From Mucilaginibacter pedocola (GTDB taxonomy: Bacteria; Bacteroidota; Bacteroidia; Sphingobacteriales; Sphingobacteriaceae): a stretch of DNA of 64,000 bases. Under the pieces are notes generated by a model. It ran no database searches and was not told where the DNA came from. It saw only the letters and a list, made by a program, of their open reading frames with translations. Where the stretch lies: assembly GCF_002013915.1 (NCBI RefSeq), contig NZ_MBTF01000004.1:62001-126000 (forward strand), read 5' to 3'. A program made the translations under genes and the position numbers. How positions within the stretch are numbered: position 1 is the first letter of the stretch; each line of letters begins with the position of its first letter. Of this stretch, positions 44,111-52,244 are shown in pieces.

Positions 44111-44959
44111 ATGCCTGATCTTATCTCAAAACTACAATACAAAAACTACGAACGCGGTGAGTTTTCTCACGAGTGCAAAAGAAGCCTGCAGGAAACCATT
44201 CAACTTATTAAAGACTTTCCATGGGAAACGCAACGAATCCATACCGATATACAAGCGACCGGACCGTCGGTTACCGTTCAAAATGATAGGGGAGAGTATT
44301 TGAAGGTAGGGCTTTATTTTAATGATAAATACTGCCTTTATTTGTTTGACCGCTACGGCCACGTATTAGAGTTTCATACACCTGATCTGGATAGCGTGTG
44401 TAGGTTAGTGGAAGACTTTTATAACGGTTGTTTAGACGCCACTAAATTTGAAAAGCAGGTTTTTGTAGTAGCCGGCAGAGGGCACTTCGCAACTAACGAT
44501 TTTATTTATAAGGCGAGTGTTTGGCGTATGCTTGCGTTAAGCTGGCCGTTTATAGCATACTTCCTGATGTTCGTTTATTTTTTGATACTCTCGCCATTTG
44601 AAATAGCATGGATTCCCGCGTTATTCGTCCTGCCAATTGCGTGGCTATTGGCGCGCATTTTTGTAAGGTATCTGCATTACAGAAAATGTTTCTTGCAGGT
44701 ATCTAATGCTAACAATATCTTTAAATTCGGAATTGCTCCCCACATAAAAACCTATGACAAGCGAGATATTGAAAAGATAATTTCATACATGCCCGGTGGA
44801 AACAGGAATCCGAACTTGTTTTGCGTGTTTGAAATATGTTTTAAAAGCGGCGAGATTATAAAGGTCTCTAATTTGATAATTTCCTCAACTACGTTTCTCG
44901 GGAAATTTGAGGGGATAAACTTCGAAGACGGGAAGCGTAATTCGTTAAGGGTTTTGTAG
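44111..44959 (+). CDS. Membrane-anchored protein, unknown function
   Basis: 282 residues: a soluble N-terminal part (1-135) including HTDIQATGPSVTVQNDRGEY, two adjacent hydrophobic segments (about 138-162 and 165-185), then a second soluble part. No known domain recognised. Probably one product of an AT-rich accessory patch between the E1 and pheA genes. Confidence 0.6.
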   Translation: MPDLISKLQYKNYERGEFSHECKRSLQETIQLIKDFPWETQRIHTDIQATGPSVTVQNDRGEYLKVGLYFNDKYCLYLFDRYGHVLEFHTPDLDSVCRLVEDFYNGCLDATKFEKQVFVVAGRGHFATNDFIYKASVWRMLALSWPFIAYFLMFVYFLILSPFEIAWIPALFVLPIAWLLARIFVRYLHYRKCFLQVSNANNIFKFGIAPHIKTYDKRDIEKIISYMPGGNRNPNLFCVFEICFKSGEIIKVSNLIISSTTFLGKFEGINFEDGKRNSLRVL

Positions 44960-45002
44960 GTGAGTATCGCTAAGGTCAGGAAGCTCATTTTACCAGGTCC
45001 AA

Positions 45003-45290
45003 TCAGTTCGGGTTGTTAAGTAACTTAACCGGGCGGGTTTTATTTCGCCATCGTGTTATCAACCTATACAAAATATACCCTACGCCCAACAAGTTTACAA
45101 AATGCCATATGTACCATGCTGTAAACACCTTTTTATCAAAAGCAGATAAGGTATGCCAGGCACCCCATTCATTGGGATCGCCCTTGTAAAAGTCATCATA
45201 CGACATCATAGCCATGCCAATAGCCATGTATATCCATACGTCGAAGACAACGACAGTTGTCGCCATTACCCCAATTTTCCACTTCGCCAT
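45003..45290 (-). CDS. Small membrane protein, unknown function
   Basis: 95 residues with two spans (about 5-28 and 55-78), and a basic tail. The middle (YKGDPNEWGAWHTLSAFDKK) is polar. No family recognised. Convergent with the preceding gene and divergent from the pheA leader. Confidence 0.55.
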   Translation of the reverse strand: MAKWKIGVMATTVVVFDVWIYMAIGMAMMSYDDFYKGDPNEWGAWHTLSAFDKKVFTAWYIWHFVNLLGVGYILYRLITRWRNKTRPVKLLNNPN

Positions 45291-45393
45291 ATAAATTATC
45301 TTTCTCTTTATCCTAACTTAAACTGAAATTAACCTCTTTTCCCCAATAAAATTTGGTTCGGTCTTTATTTTTAACAAAAAATAAAATTATCTC

Positions 45394-45423
45394 TTGACAA
45401 GTAGATTTTTACTTGTACATTTA
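45394..45423 (+). promoter_or_regulatory. pheA promoter with an operator-like dyad
   Basis: TTG (within TTGACA) at 45394-45396, a 19-nt spacer, then TACATTTA (one mismatch to TAnnTTTG) at 45416-45423. Between the boxes lies a perfect inverted repeat ACAAGTA-GATTTT-TACTTGT (45397-45416). The predicted RNA start is about 10 nt before the leader-peptide ATG. The dyad would let a repressor block the promoter, a second control layer in addition to attenuation. Confidence 0.6.
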
Positions 45424-45439
45424 CAGCATAACAACAACA

Positions 45440-45505
45440 ATGAACAATTCACGTGCATACTTTTATGGTTTCTACTTTTACTTTACCAGTAAGAGCCGGG
45501 ACTAA
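45440..45505 (+). CDS. pheA leader peptide (Phe/Tyr-rich, 21 residues)
   Basis: ATG-initiated 21-codon frame with the run AYFYGFYFYF: four Phe and four Tyr codons within nine positions. The stop codon TAA directly follows the segment GCCGGGACT that can pair with the terminator's left arm. This is the layout of an attenuation leader peptide: ribosomes stalled at aromatic codons (low Phe-tRNA or Tyr-tRNA) leave that segment free, while a ribosome reaching the stop covers it. Family parallel: enteric pheA leader. The mixed Phe/Tyr content suggests sensing of both amino acids. Confidence 0.88.
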   Translation: MNNSRAYFYGFYFYFTSKSRD

Positions 45506-45566
45506 TATGCACAACAAAAGCATAAAAAACTAAAAAAGTCCCGGCCCAAAAAGCCGGGACTTTTTT
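45495..45566 (+). promoter_or_regulatory. Attenuator: mutually exclusive antiterminator and terminator
   Basis: Segment 2 (45495-45503) and segment 4 (45553-45561) are the identical nonamer GCCGGGACT; segment 3 (45537-45545) AGTCCCGGC is complementary to both. Pairing 2:3 forms the antiterminator, 3:4 the terminator. Segment 2 is the last codons of the leader peptide up to the T of its stop. No segment 1 able to mask segment 2 was found, so the terminating ribosome itself probably provides the masking. Confidence 0.85.
45532..45566 (+). terminator. Terminator of the pheA attenuator
   Basis: Perfect 14-bp stem AAAAAAGTCCCGGC / GCCGGGACTTTTTT with a 7-nt CCAAAAA loop and a built-in U-run. It ends 14 nt before the pheA ATG. 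Confidence 0.9.
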
Positions 45567-45580
45567 GCTTAATAGCGTTT

Positions 45581-46480
45581 ATGAAAACCGAAAGACCGAG
45601 AGTTGCCATACAGGGGATACGCGCTTCCTTCCACGAGGAGGCCGCATTTAAATATTTTGGCGAAAACATCCAGACTGTAGAATGCAACTCGTTTAAGCAA
45701 ACCTTCGAGGCGCTTAAAAATGGCGAGGCCGACTATGTTGTAATGGCGATAGAGAACAGCATCGCCGGTAGCATATTGCCCAACTACTCGCTGCTGATGA
45801 GCTACAGCTTCCCGGTGGTGGGCGAGGTATATGTACCCATACAATTACACCTGATGGCTTTGCCGGGCGTAAAATTTGAGGATGTGAAGTACGTAACATC
45901 GCACCCAATAGCCATACGCCAATGTGTTGATTTTTTTGACGAGTATCCTAACCTGAAGATCGTTGAAAGCAATGATACCGCTGCCTGTGCCAAACGCATC
46001 CGCGATGAGCAATTGCGCGATACCGTGGCCATTGCCAATTCGCTGGCAGCACAGATGTATGGGTTGGATGTACTGGAGCGCAGGATAGAATCGAACAAAA
46101 AGAATTTCACCCGCTTTTTGATTCTCACCACGCACGAGAACGCTAAAAAGAAACCGGGCAATAAGGCTTCGCTTTGTTTCCAGGTGAGCAACGAGGTGGG
46201 TTCGCTGGCCAAAGTGCTCAACATCTTCGCGCAGGAGAACGTGAACATGAGCAAAATACAAAGCATGCCGGTATTAGGTAAACGCAACGAGTATAACTTT
46301 TATGTAGATATAGAATGGAACGAAACCAAACATTACGATGCCTGTATACGCCAGATACTTAAATACACACACAACTTTAACATACTGGGCGAGTACGAAC
46401 GCTACGAAGAAGAAGTAGCCCCGTTACTACCCAAAGCACAAAGGCCAAGGAAGTATATCACGATAAAGAAAATAGAGTAA
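45581..46480 (+). CDS. pheA: Prephenate dehydratase
   Basis: 299 residues. Catalytic domain 1-185 (IQGIRASFHEEAAFKYFGE, AIENSIAGSILPNY, SNDTAACAKRI and the FTRF motif KNFTRFLIL) followed by an ACT domain (about 193-270, EVGSLAKVLNIFAQENVNMS). It converts prephenate to phenylpyruvate, the committed step to Phe. The usual Phe-binding ESRP motif of the ACT domain reads QSMP here, so feedback may differ. Expression should be set by the leader-peptide attenuator directly upstream. Confidence 0.95.
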   Translation: MKTERPRVAIQGIRASFHEEAAFKYFGENIQTVECNSFKQTFEALKNGEADYVVMAIENSIAGSILPNYSLLMSYSFPVVGEVYVPIQLHLMALPGVKFEDVKYVTSHPIAIRQCVDFFDEYPNLKIVESNDTAACAKRIRDEQLRDTVAIANSLAAQMYGLDVLERRIESNKKNFTRFLILTTHENAKKKPGNKASLCFQVSNEVGSLAKVLNIFAQENVNMSKIQSMPVLGKRNEYNFYVDIEWNETKHYDACIRQILKYTHNFNILGEYERYEEEVAPLLPKAQRPRKYITIKKIE

Positions 46481-46485
46481 AAGTC

Positions 46486-46639
46486 CGGAAAGTCCGTAAG
46501 TCGGAAAGTCCGAAAGAAGGAGTGGGCCGGCCGATGTTAAATTTCGGTAAGCCCCCAAATAACAGCCAAAAACAATAATTAATATAATAACACAACAAAA
46601 ACACTTCCGGACTTTCGGACTTTCCCGACTTTCGGACTA
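46486..46639. repeat. Inverted repeat with arms of AGTCCGGAA tandem units
   Basis: Left arm 46486-46520 (AGTCCGGAAAGTCCGTAAGT, CGGAAAGTCCGAAAG) and right arm 46603-46639 (ACTTCCGGACTTTCGGACTT, TCCCGACTTTCGGAC), spacer about 80 bp, between pheA and the DAHP synthase gene. The unit resembles the one found inside aroA. Confidence 0.8.
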
Positions 46640-46651
46640 ACAAAAAAGAAC

Positions 46652-47782
46652 ATGAAACTGAATTTAAACATACAACCGCTGAATACCTGGATCAATAAAG
46701 CCGGTATCGAACCACTATTAATTGCCGGCCCATGCAGCGCCGAAACTGAAGACCAACTGGTAGCTACCGCGCACCTATTAGCCAAAACCGGCAAAGTGAG
46801 CGCCCTGCGTGCAGGTATTTGGAAACCACGTACCCGCCCGGGCGAGTTCGAAGGTATTGGCAGCATTGGTTTAGAGTGGTTGAAACGCGCTAAAGCGGAA
46901 ACCGGCCTGCCAACTGCGGTTGAGGTTGCTACTGCAAAACACGTGGAAGAAGCTTTGGCTGCAGGTGTAGATATCCTTTGGGTAGGTGCACGCTCTACGG
47001 TAAACCCTTTCACCGTGCAGGAAATTGCTGATGCACTACGTGGCGTGGATGTGCCGGTAATGGTTAAAAACCCGGTTAACCCCGATCTGTCTTTATGGGT
47101 AGGTGCTTTAGAGCGTATCAACAATGCAGGTATCACCAAATTAGCGGCTATTCACCGCGGTTTCTCATCGTACGAAAAATCGGCTTTCCGTAACGAACCA
47201 ATGTGGGATCTGGCTATCGGCCTGAAAACACTGGCTCCGCACTTGCCTATCATCAACGATCCGAGCCACATCACCGGTAACCGCGATCTGATCGGCTACA
47301 TCTCGCAAAAAGCGTTAGACCTGGATATGCAGGGCTTGATGATCGAGTCTCACATCGACCCGACTGTAGCCTGGACAGATGCTAAACAACAAGTTACCCC
47401 GGCTGCGCTTTCGGATATCATTGATAACCTGCACCTGCGCAAACCTGAAGTACGCGATGCTGCGGTTAACGATAAACTGCACGAACTGCGTAACCAGATA
47501 GACAAGATAGACGACCTGCTGATCCAGAAAATGGCAGAGCGTATGCAGATAGTAGAAAAGATCGGTAACTACAAAAAAGACAACGACATCACCATTTTGC
47601 AGGTAAACCGTTGGGACGAAATACTGCAAAAACGTATAGGTTACGCAAAAGCCCTGAAACTAAGCGGCGAGTTCACCGAGAAGTTTTTGGAACTGATGCA
47701 CAGCGAATCTATCCGCAAACAAACCGAAATAATGAACGAAGGCCAGGAAGCAGCTCCTGCCGAAAAATTAACGCACGCGTAA
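46652..47782 (+). CDS. Bifunctional DAHP synthase / chorismate mutase (AroQ type)
   Basis: 376 residues. N-terminal class I-beta DAHP synthase (about 15-262: IAGPCSAETEDQ, RAGIWKPRTRPGEFEG, NDPSHITGNRDL, LMIESHIDPT) joined to a C-terminal AroQ chorismate mutase helix bundle (about 273-355: LHELRNQIDKIDDLLIQKMA, ERMQIVEKIGNYK). It performs the first shikimate step and the chorismate-to-prephenate step that feeds PheA. The mutase domain in such fusions can mediate feedback inhibition. Same strand as pheA, 171 bp away across a repeat. Confidence 0.95.
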   Translation: MKLNLNIQPLNTWINKAGIEPLLIAGPCSAETEDQLVATAHLLAKTGKVSALRAGIWKPRTRPGEFEGIGSIGLEWLKRAKAETGLPTAVEVATAKHVEEALAAGVDILWVGARSTVNPFTVQEIADALRGVDVPVMVKNPVNPDLSLWVGALERINNAGITKLAAIHRGFSSYEKSAFRNEPMWDLAIGLKTLAPHLPIINDPSHITGNRDLIGYISQKALDLDMQGLMIESHIDPTVAWTDAKQQVTPAALSDIIDNLHLRKPEVRDAAVNDKLHELRNQIDKIDDLLIQKMAERMQIVEKIGNYKKDNDITILQVNRWDEILQKRIGYAKALKLSGEFTEKFLELMHSESIRKQTEIMNEGQEAAPAEKLTHA

Positions 47783-47811
47783 TACATCCTCAATAGTCCG
47801 CTTTATCCAAT

Positions 47812-47934
47812 ATGTCATTTCGATAGAGCGGAGGGAGAGGGAAAGCGTTGGGGCGAAAGAGAAATCTTGTACGATATGCAAATCGGATTTGCAACCTGTT
47901 CAGGATTTCTCCTCGTACCTTGTTAGAAATGACA
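47812..47934. repeat. Inverted repeat (ATGTCATTTC / GAAATGACAT)
   Basis: Perfect 10-bp outer arms at 47812-47821 and 47925-47934 with further inner complementarity (GAGAAATCTTG, AGGATTTCTCC). A compact palindromic intergenic element between the DAHP synthase gene and aroA. Confidence 0.75.
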
Positions 47935-47990
47935 TTACAGCTTATGGCTTTTACTTATTTAAAAATGGGTAGGAGCAAACAGGACTACAA

Positions 47991-49355
47991 ATGAAGCATA
48001 ACATCATACTTACTAAAACCGGCAAATCGGCAAAGGGCACCATACAGCTAACTGGCTCAAAAAGCGAGTGTAACCGTGCCCTGATATTGGAAGCGCTGGG
48101 TGGCGGTAAGGTAAAGGTTGAAAATATTTCTGATGCGGCGGATGCCGTTTTGTTAGCGGGTATACTGAGGAAGTCTGAAGACGAAAGTCTGAAGTCGAAA
48201 GTTGAAAGTCCGCAGGTTGTTGTGGGGGATGATGAAGTTCATGAAGTTGAAGTTATTGAAGACAAACTTCCTGCTTCCGACTCAGAACTTCCGACTCAAG
48301 GCTTAAAAACTGTAGACATTGGCCCCGCCGGTACGGCAATGCGTTTTTTAACAGCGTATTACGCCATTGGCGATCAAGAAGTAGTATTAACAGGCAGCGA
48401 GAGGATGAAGCAGAGGCCAATAGGTTTATTGGTTGATGCATTGAGGGCGTTGGGTGCCGAAATTGATTATGAAGAGCAAGAGGGGTATCCCCCTATCAAA
48501 CTAAAAGGCAGTTTTGAGCAGCGTACTCGTAAGATCAGTATAAAAGGTAATATCAGCAGCCAGTATATCACTGCGCTATTACTCATCGCTGTCAAACTGC
48601 CTTTTGGTTTGGAATTACATATCGAAGGCGAACTTACTTCGCGCCCTTATGTAGAAATGACGTTAGCTATGCTTAAGGAAGCAAATATACTGCACACCTG
48701 GGAGGGGAATGTCATCTCTATACCAAATCAGGCTTTTGCAACTACTTCGTTACACATCGAACCGGATTGGAGTGCCGCAAGTTACTGGTATTCCATAGCT
48801 GCACTGAGCGACGAGGCAGAACTGTTCCTGCCGGGGCTTAGATCATACAGCCTGCAGGGCGATAGCGTGATCACCGAGATAATGGCAAACTTTGGTATTA
48901 CCTCGCAGTTTAAAGACGGCGGCGTGTATTTAACCAAAGAAGTAAAGCCTATTGGCCGCAAGGTATTCGATATGAAGGAATGCCCGGATTTGGCGCAAAC
49001 CGTAGTGGTAGTATGTGCAGCATTAGGTCACGAAGCCAGTTTCACAGGCTTGGAGACTTTAAAAATTAAAGAAACCGACCGTATACTGGCCCTGCAAACC
49101 GAACTGGCAAAAATTGGGGTGAAGCTGATAGAAGACAACGAAGTGTACACGCTCGATTGCAGCCAGAAACAACTGCCGCAGCGTATGTTCATCAGCACCT
49201 ACCACGATCACCGCATGGCCATGGCCTTTGCACCATTGGCTATTCTTATCCCCGAATTGGAAGTAGAGGACGCCGACGTAGTAGAAAAATCGTACCCGGC
49301 GTTTTGGACAGACCTGGCAAAGGTGGGGTTTAACTCAAGCCCCCTAACCCCCTGA
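47991..49355 (+). CDS. aroA: 3-phosphoshikimate 1-carboxyvinyltransferase (EPSP synthase) with in-frame repeat insert
   Basis: 454 residues. Catalytic motifs: LTGSKSECNRALIL (22-35), GPAGTAMRFLTAYY (near 110), TGSERMKQRPIGLLVDALR, GNISSQYITALLL, DWSAASYWYSIAAL and STYHDHRMAMAFAPLA. It joins shikimate-3-phosphate and PEP. Between the first strand-helix unit and GPAGT lie about 40 extra, highly charged residues (about 60-103, KSEDESLKSKVESPQ, later EVHEVEVIEDKLP) encoded by a palindromic repeat; at this position family members have only a short loop. The last residues (SSPLTP) come from a second, GC-rich repeat. The enzyme is probably still functional because the insert is at a surface loop. 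Confidence 0.93.
   Translation: MKHNIILTKTGKSAKGTIQLTGSKSECNRALILEALGGGKVKVENISDAADAVLLAGILRKSEDESLKSKVESPQVVVGDDEVHEVEVIEDKLPASDSELPTQGLKTVDIGPAGTAMRFLTAYYAIGDQEVVLTGSERMKQRPIGLLVDALRALGAEIDYEEQEGYPPIKLKGSFEQRTRKISIKGNISSQYITALLLIAVKLPFGLELHIEGELTSRPYVEMTLAMLKEANILHTWEGNVISIPNQAFATTSLHIEPDWSAASYWYSIAALSDEAELFLPGLRSYSLQGDSVITEIMANFGITSQFKDGGVYLTKEVKPIGRKVFDMKECPDLAQTVVVVCAALGHEASFTGLETLKIKETDRILALQTELAKIGVKLIEDNEVYTLDCSQKQLPQRMFISTYHDHRMAMAFAPLAILIPELEVEDADVVEKSYPAFWTDLAKVGFNSSPLTP
48168..48299. repeat. Palindromic repeat element inside the aroA coding region
   Basis: Left arm 48168-48211 (AAGTCTGAAGACGAAAGTCT, GAAGTCGAAAGTTGAAAGTC) and right arm 48261-48299 (GACAAACTTCCTGCTTCCGA, CTCAGAACTTCCGACTCAAG) carry opposite-orientation GTCGGAAGT-like units around a 50-bp GATGAAGTT spacer. 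Same architecture as the intergenic elements, but translated in frame. Confidence 0.75.
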
Positions 49356-49434
49356 AGGGGGAACCGGAGTTCTTTAAAAACGTATAATCTTAACATTTAA
49401 ACAAAAATTCCCCCTTTAGGGGGGTAGGGGGCTT
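49339..49434. repeat. Paired GC-rich inverted repeats between aroA and aroC
   Basis: Left AGCCCCCTAACCCCCTGAAG (49339 on, continuing GGGGAAC) overlaps the end of aroA including its TGA; right TTCCCCCTTTAGGGGGGTAG (continuing GGGGCTTA) ends on the A of the aroC ATG. Spacer about 40 bp. Confidence 0.8.
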
Positions 49435-50526
49435 ATGGCAGGCAACTCATTCGGGCAATTATTCAGGATAACAACTTTTGGCGAGTCGCATGGCGAAGCT
49501 ATCGGCGTAATAGTAGACGGCTGCCCGGCGGGCTTAACGGTGGACCTTGATTATATTCAGGGCGAACTTGATAAACGCAAACCCGGGCAAAGCAAAATAA
49601 CTACCCAGCGTAAAGAGGCCGATACCGTAAAGATACTTTCGGGAACTTTCGAAAGCAAAACCACCGGTACGCCCATTGCTATGATCATCCCGAATGAGGA
49701 TCAGCGCTCTAAGGACTATGGCCATAATGTAGATATTTTCCGCCCATCGCATGCGGATTATACTTATTTCACCAAATACGGCATTCGCGATCACCGTGGT
49801 GGCGGCCGCTCATCTGCCCGCGAAACTGCTGCGCGCGTAGCTGCCGGCGCATTGGCCAAACTGCTGCTGAAAACGCAAGGCATCGAAATACTGGCGCACG
49901 TAAGTAGCGTAGGTAAAATTGATGCACCCAACGTGAGCATTACCAATGCCGAAGAATTTATAGAACAACGCGAGCAGAATATCGTCCGCTGTGCCGACCC
50001 TGCAACTGCGGTTGAAATGATAGAATTTATAGATAGTGTACGCAAAGATGGTGATACCGTTGGCGGCAAGGTAAGCTGTCATATTCAAAACTGCCCCGTA
50101 GGCCTCGGCGACCCGGTTTTCGATAAACTGCACGCCGACCTGGGCAAAGCCATGCTGAGCATCAACGCTGTTCATGGTTTCGAATTTGGTTCGGGATTTG
50201 AAGGGAGTAGCATGCGCGGCAGCGAGCATAACGATGTTTTTGTTACCGATGCCGATGGCAAAGTAAGCACCATTACCAACTTTAGCGGTGGTATACAGGG
50301 CGGTATCAGCAATGGTATGCCTATCGAGTTCAAGGTTGCCTTCAAGCCTGTAGCTACCATTATGCACAACCAGCAAACGGTTGATAGCACAGGCAAAGCT
50401 GCCGAAATATCGGGCAAAGGCCGACACGATCCTTGTGTGGTGCCGCGTGCGGTACCTATTGTAGAGGCAATGGCCGCATTGGTATTAGCCGATCATTGGT
50501 TACGGAACAAGAATTCTAAGCTGTAA
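49435..50526 (+). CDS. aroC: Chorismate synthase
   Basis: 363 residues. Signatures: [55 protein letters not shown] and the C-terminal [20 protein letters not shown]. An FMN-dependent lyase producing chorismate. It follows aroA in the pathway and on the chromosome; the start codon abuts the repeat. Confidence 0.97.
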   Translation: MAGNSFGQLFRITTFGESHGEAIGVIVDGCPAGLTVDLDYIQGELDKRKPGQSKITTQRKEADTVKILSGTFESKTTGTPIAMIIPNEDQRSKDYGHNVDIFRPSHADYTYFTKYGIRDHRGGGRSSARETAARVAAGALAKLLLKTQGIEILAHVSSVGKIDAPNVSITNAEEFIEQREQNIVRCADPATAVEMIEFIDSVRKDGDTVGGKVSCHIQNCPVGLGDPVFDKLHADLGKAMLSINAVHGFEFGSGFEGSSMRGSEHNDVFVTDADGKVSTITNFSGGIQGGISNGMPIEFKVAFKPVATIMHNQQTVDSTGKAAEISGKGRHDPCVVPRAVPIVEAMAALVLADHWLRNKNSKL

Positions 50527-50602
50527 CACGATCAGTACTGTGTCTTGTCTCGTGTTAATCGTTGAATCGTGTCTTTAACAGGATTTAGCGATTGAGAGAT
50601 TA

Positions 50603-50912
50603 GGACAGGATTTTTTTGTTGTCGGGATTCCACCGATTTGTTTTTGATTCCACCGATCTTATTGTAGAGACGCAATACTTTGCGTCTCCCGTATGCAAAT
50701 CCATAACGCAACAGGATTAAGGGATTTAAGGATTAAGACAGGATTTTTTGGTTTTGATTCCACCGATTTGTTCTGATTCCACCGATTTTGTAGAAACGCA
50801 ATGCTTTGCGCCTCCGATGTGCAAATCCACAATGCAATTCCATTGTGAAATAATTGACTATCCTATCAAAGACGCAAGGTATTGCGTTTCTACGCTGTTG
50901 CCTTGTGGTAAT
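50603..50912. repeat. 133-bp tandem duplication with AGACGCAA hairpins
   Basis: Two diverged copies (about 50605-50709 and 50738-50837) each have GACAGGATTTTTT, two GATTCCACCGAT units, an AGACGCAATACTTTGCGTCT-type hairpin and ATGCAAATCCA. A third hairpin (AGACGCAAGGTATTGCGTTT) follows in 50880-50900. The 50527-50993 gap contains only this; a 65-codon frame across it is repeat-derived. Confidence 0.75.
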
Positions 50913-50993
50913 AATTTATCTGCTTCGATTTATTTCGTGCAGTAAATCTTAAATTAGCGATGATCTTAAACGCGATCGCTATCCTTATAAACC

Positions 50994-52244
50994 GTGCCGA
51001 TATTACAATTATACAAGCAAGCCTACAGCGGGCTATCCCGCAATAACTGGTATTTGAGTATTGTTATGCTCATAAACCGTAGCGGTACTATGGTGGTGCC
51101 TTTCCTTACCATTTATTGTGTTCAGCAGCTGCATTTTTCGGTTACACAGGCGGGTTATATTATGGCTTTGTTTGGTGTTGGCTCTATCATTGGCGCTTAC
51201 TTTGGTGGTTGGCTGTCAGATAGAGTAGGCTTTTACGATATGCAAACCGGTGCATTGCTAACGGGCGGGCTCATGTTCATCCTGTTGGGCTTTCAGCATA
51301 CGTTTGTTACCTTGGGTATCGGCACTTTTATACTCAGTTTTTGTAACGAATCTTTCCGCCCGGCAAACTCTATGGCAATTGCTTATTACAGCAAGCCCGA
51401 AAATAAAACGCGCTCATACTCATTGCATCGCTTAGCGGTAAACCTTGGCTGGGCAGTTGGGGCGGCCACGGGTGGTTTTTTGGCATCCATCAATTACCAT
51501 ATTTTGTTTTGGGTTGATGGTTGCACCAATATTTTGGCCGCCCTTATATTGCTGAAACTGATGCCGCGGTCGGGTTATCAAAAGCCAAAGAAGGCTGCCC
51601 GGGCCGCCTCCGGCAACTCATCTGCCTATAAGGATAAAACCTACCTGTTATTCATTGGGCTTACTACGCTGTTCAATATCTGTTTCTTCCAGTTTTTTAT
51701 CATCGAACCGGTATTTTATAAACTCGAGTGGCATTTCAACGAGAGTTTTATCGGCTTCTTGCTGGCGCTCAATGGTATCATTATAGCCATGGTAGAAATG
51801 GTAATGATCAACTACCTTGAGGGTAAAAGGCATCCGCTTATCTATATCGCAAGCGGCGTAATGGTTACTGCCTCCGGCTTTGTGTTGCTTAATTTTTTAC
51901 CGCCTGTAGCTGCTTCCGGTATTTTGGTCGTAGTAATTATCACACTGGGCGAAATGCTGAGCATGCCTTTTGGTACATCTTTTTGGGTAGCCCGCTCGGC
52001 AGAACATAATCGGGGGCAGTACGCGGCTTTGTATACCATGTCGTGGTCGGCAGCGCAGGTAATTGCACCAGCTTTGGGCAGCCAGGTGATACGTTTGGCG
52101 GGCTTTAGCAGCTTGTGGTATCTATTGGGTATTATTTGTGTTGCTGTTACTACAGGTGTTTTGCTGATGTACCGTTTTAATGCGGAAGATAAGGTGGTTG
52201 AGGATATTAAGTTGGCCGAAGCAGAGATGCGGGAACAAGCCTAA
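50994..52244 (+). CDS. MFS transporter
   Basis: 416 residues with a GTG start; twelve predicted spans. The loop 2-3 MFS signature reads GGWLSDRVGFY, and SRNNWYLSIVMLINRSG opens span 1. Central basic loop around 195-210 (PKKAARAASG). Drug/H+ antiporter-like subgroup; substrate unknown. Downstream a convergent 57-residue membrane protein overlaps its stop by 4 bp. Confidence 0.85.
   Translation: MPILQLYKQAYSGLSRNNWYLSIVMLINRSGTMVVPFLTIYCVQQLHFSVTQAGYIMALFGVGSIIGAYFGGWLSDRVGFYDMQTGALLTGGLMFILLGFQHTFVTLGIGTFILSFCNESFRPANSMAIAYYSKPENKTRSYSLHRLAVNLGWAVGAATGGFLASINYHILFWVDGCTNILAALILLKLMPRSGYQKPKKAARAASGNSSAYKDKTYLLFIGLTTLFNICFFQFFIIEPVFYKLEWHFNESFIGFLLALNGIIIAMVEMVMINYLEGKRHPLIYIASGVMVTASGFVLLNFLPPVAASGILVVVIITLGEMLSMPFGTSFWVARSAEHNRGQYAALYTMSWSAAQVIAPALGSQVIRLAGFSSLWYLLGIICVAVTTGVLLMYRFNAEDKVVEDIKLAEAEMREQA

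Noticed and set aside
49810..50427. 205-codon minus-strand frame
   Set aside because: Antisense shadow of aroC.
50748..50945. 65-codon plus-strand frame
   Set aside because: It lies wholly in the GATTCCACCGAT/AGACGCAA repeat block.
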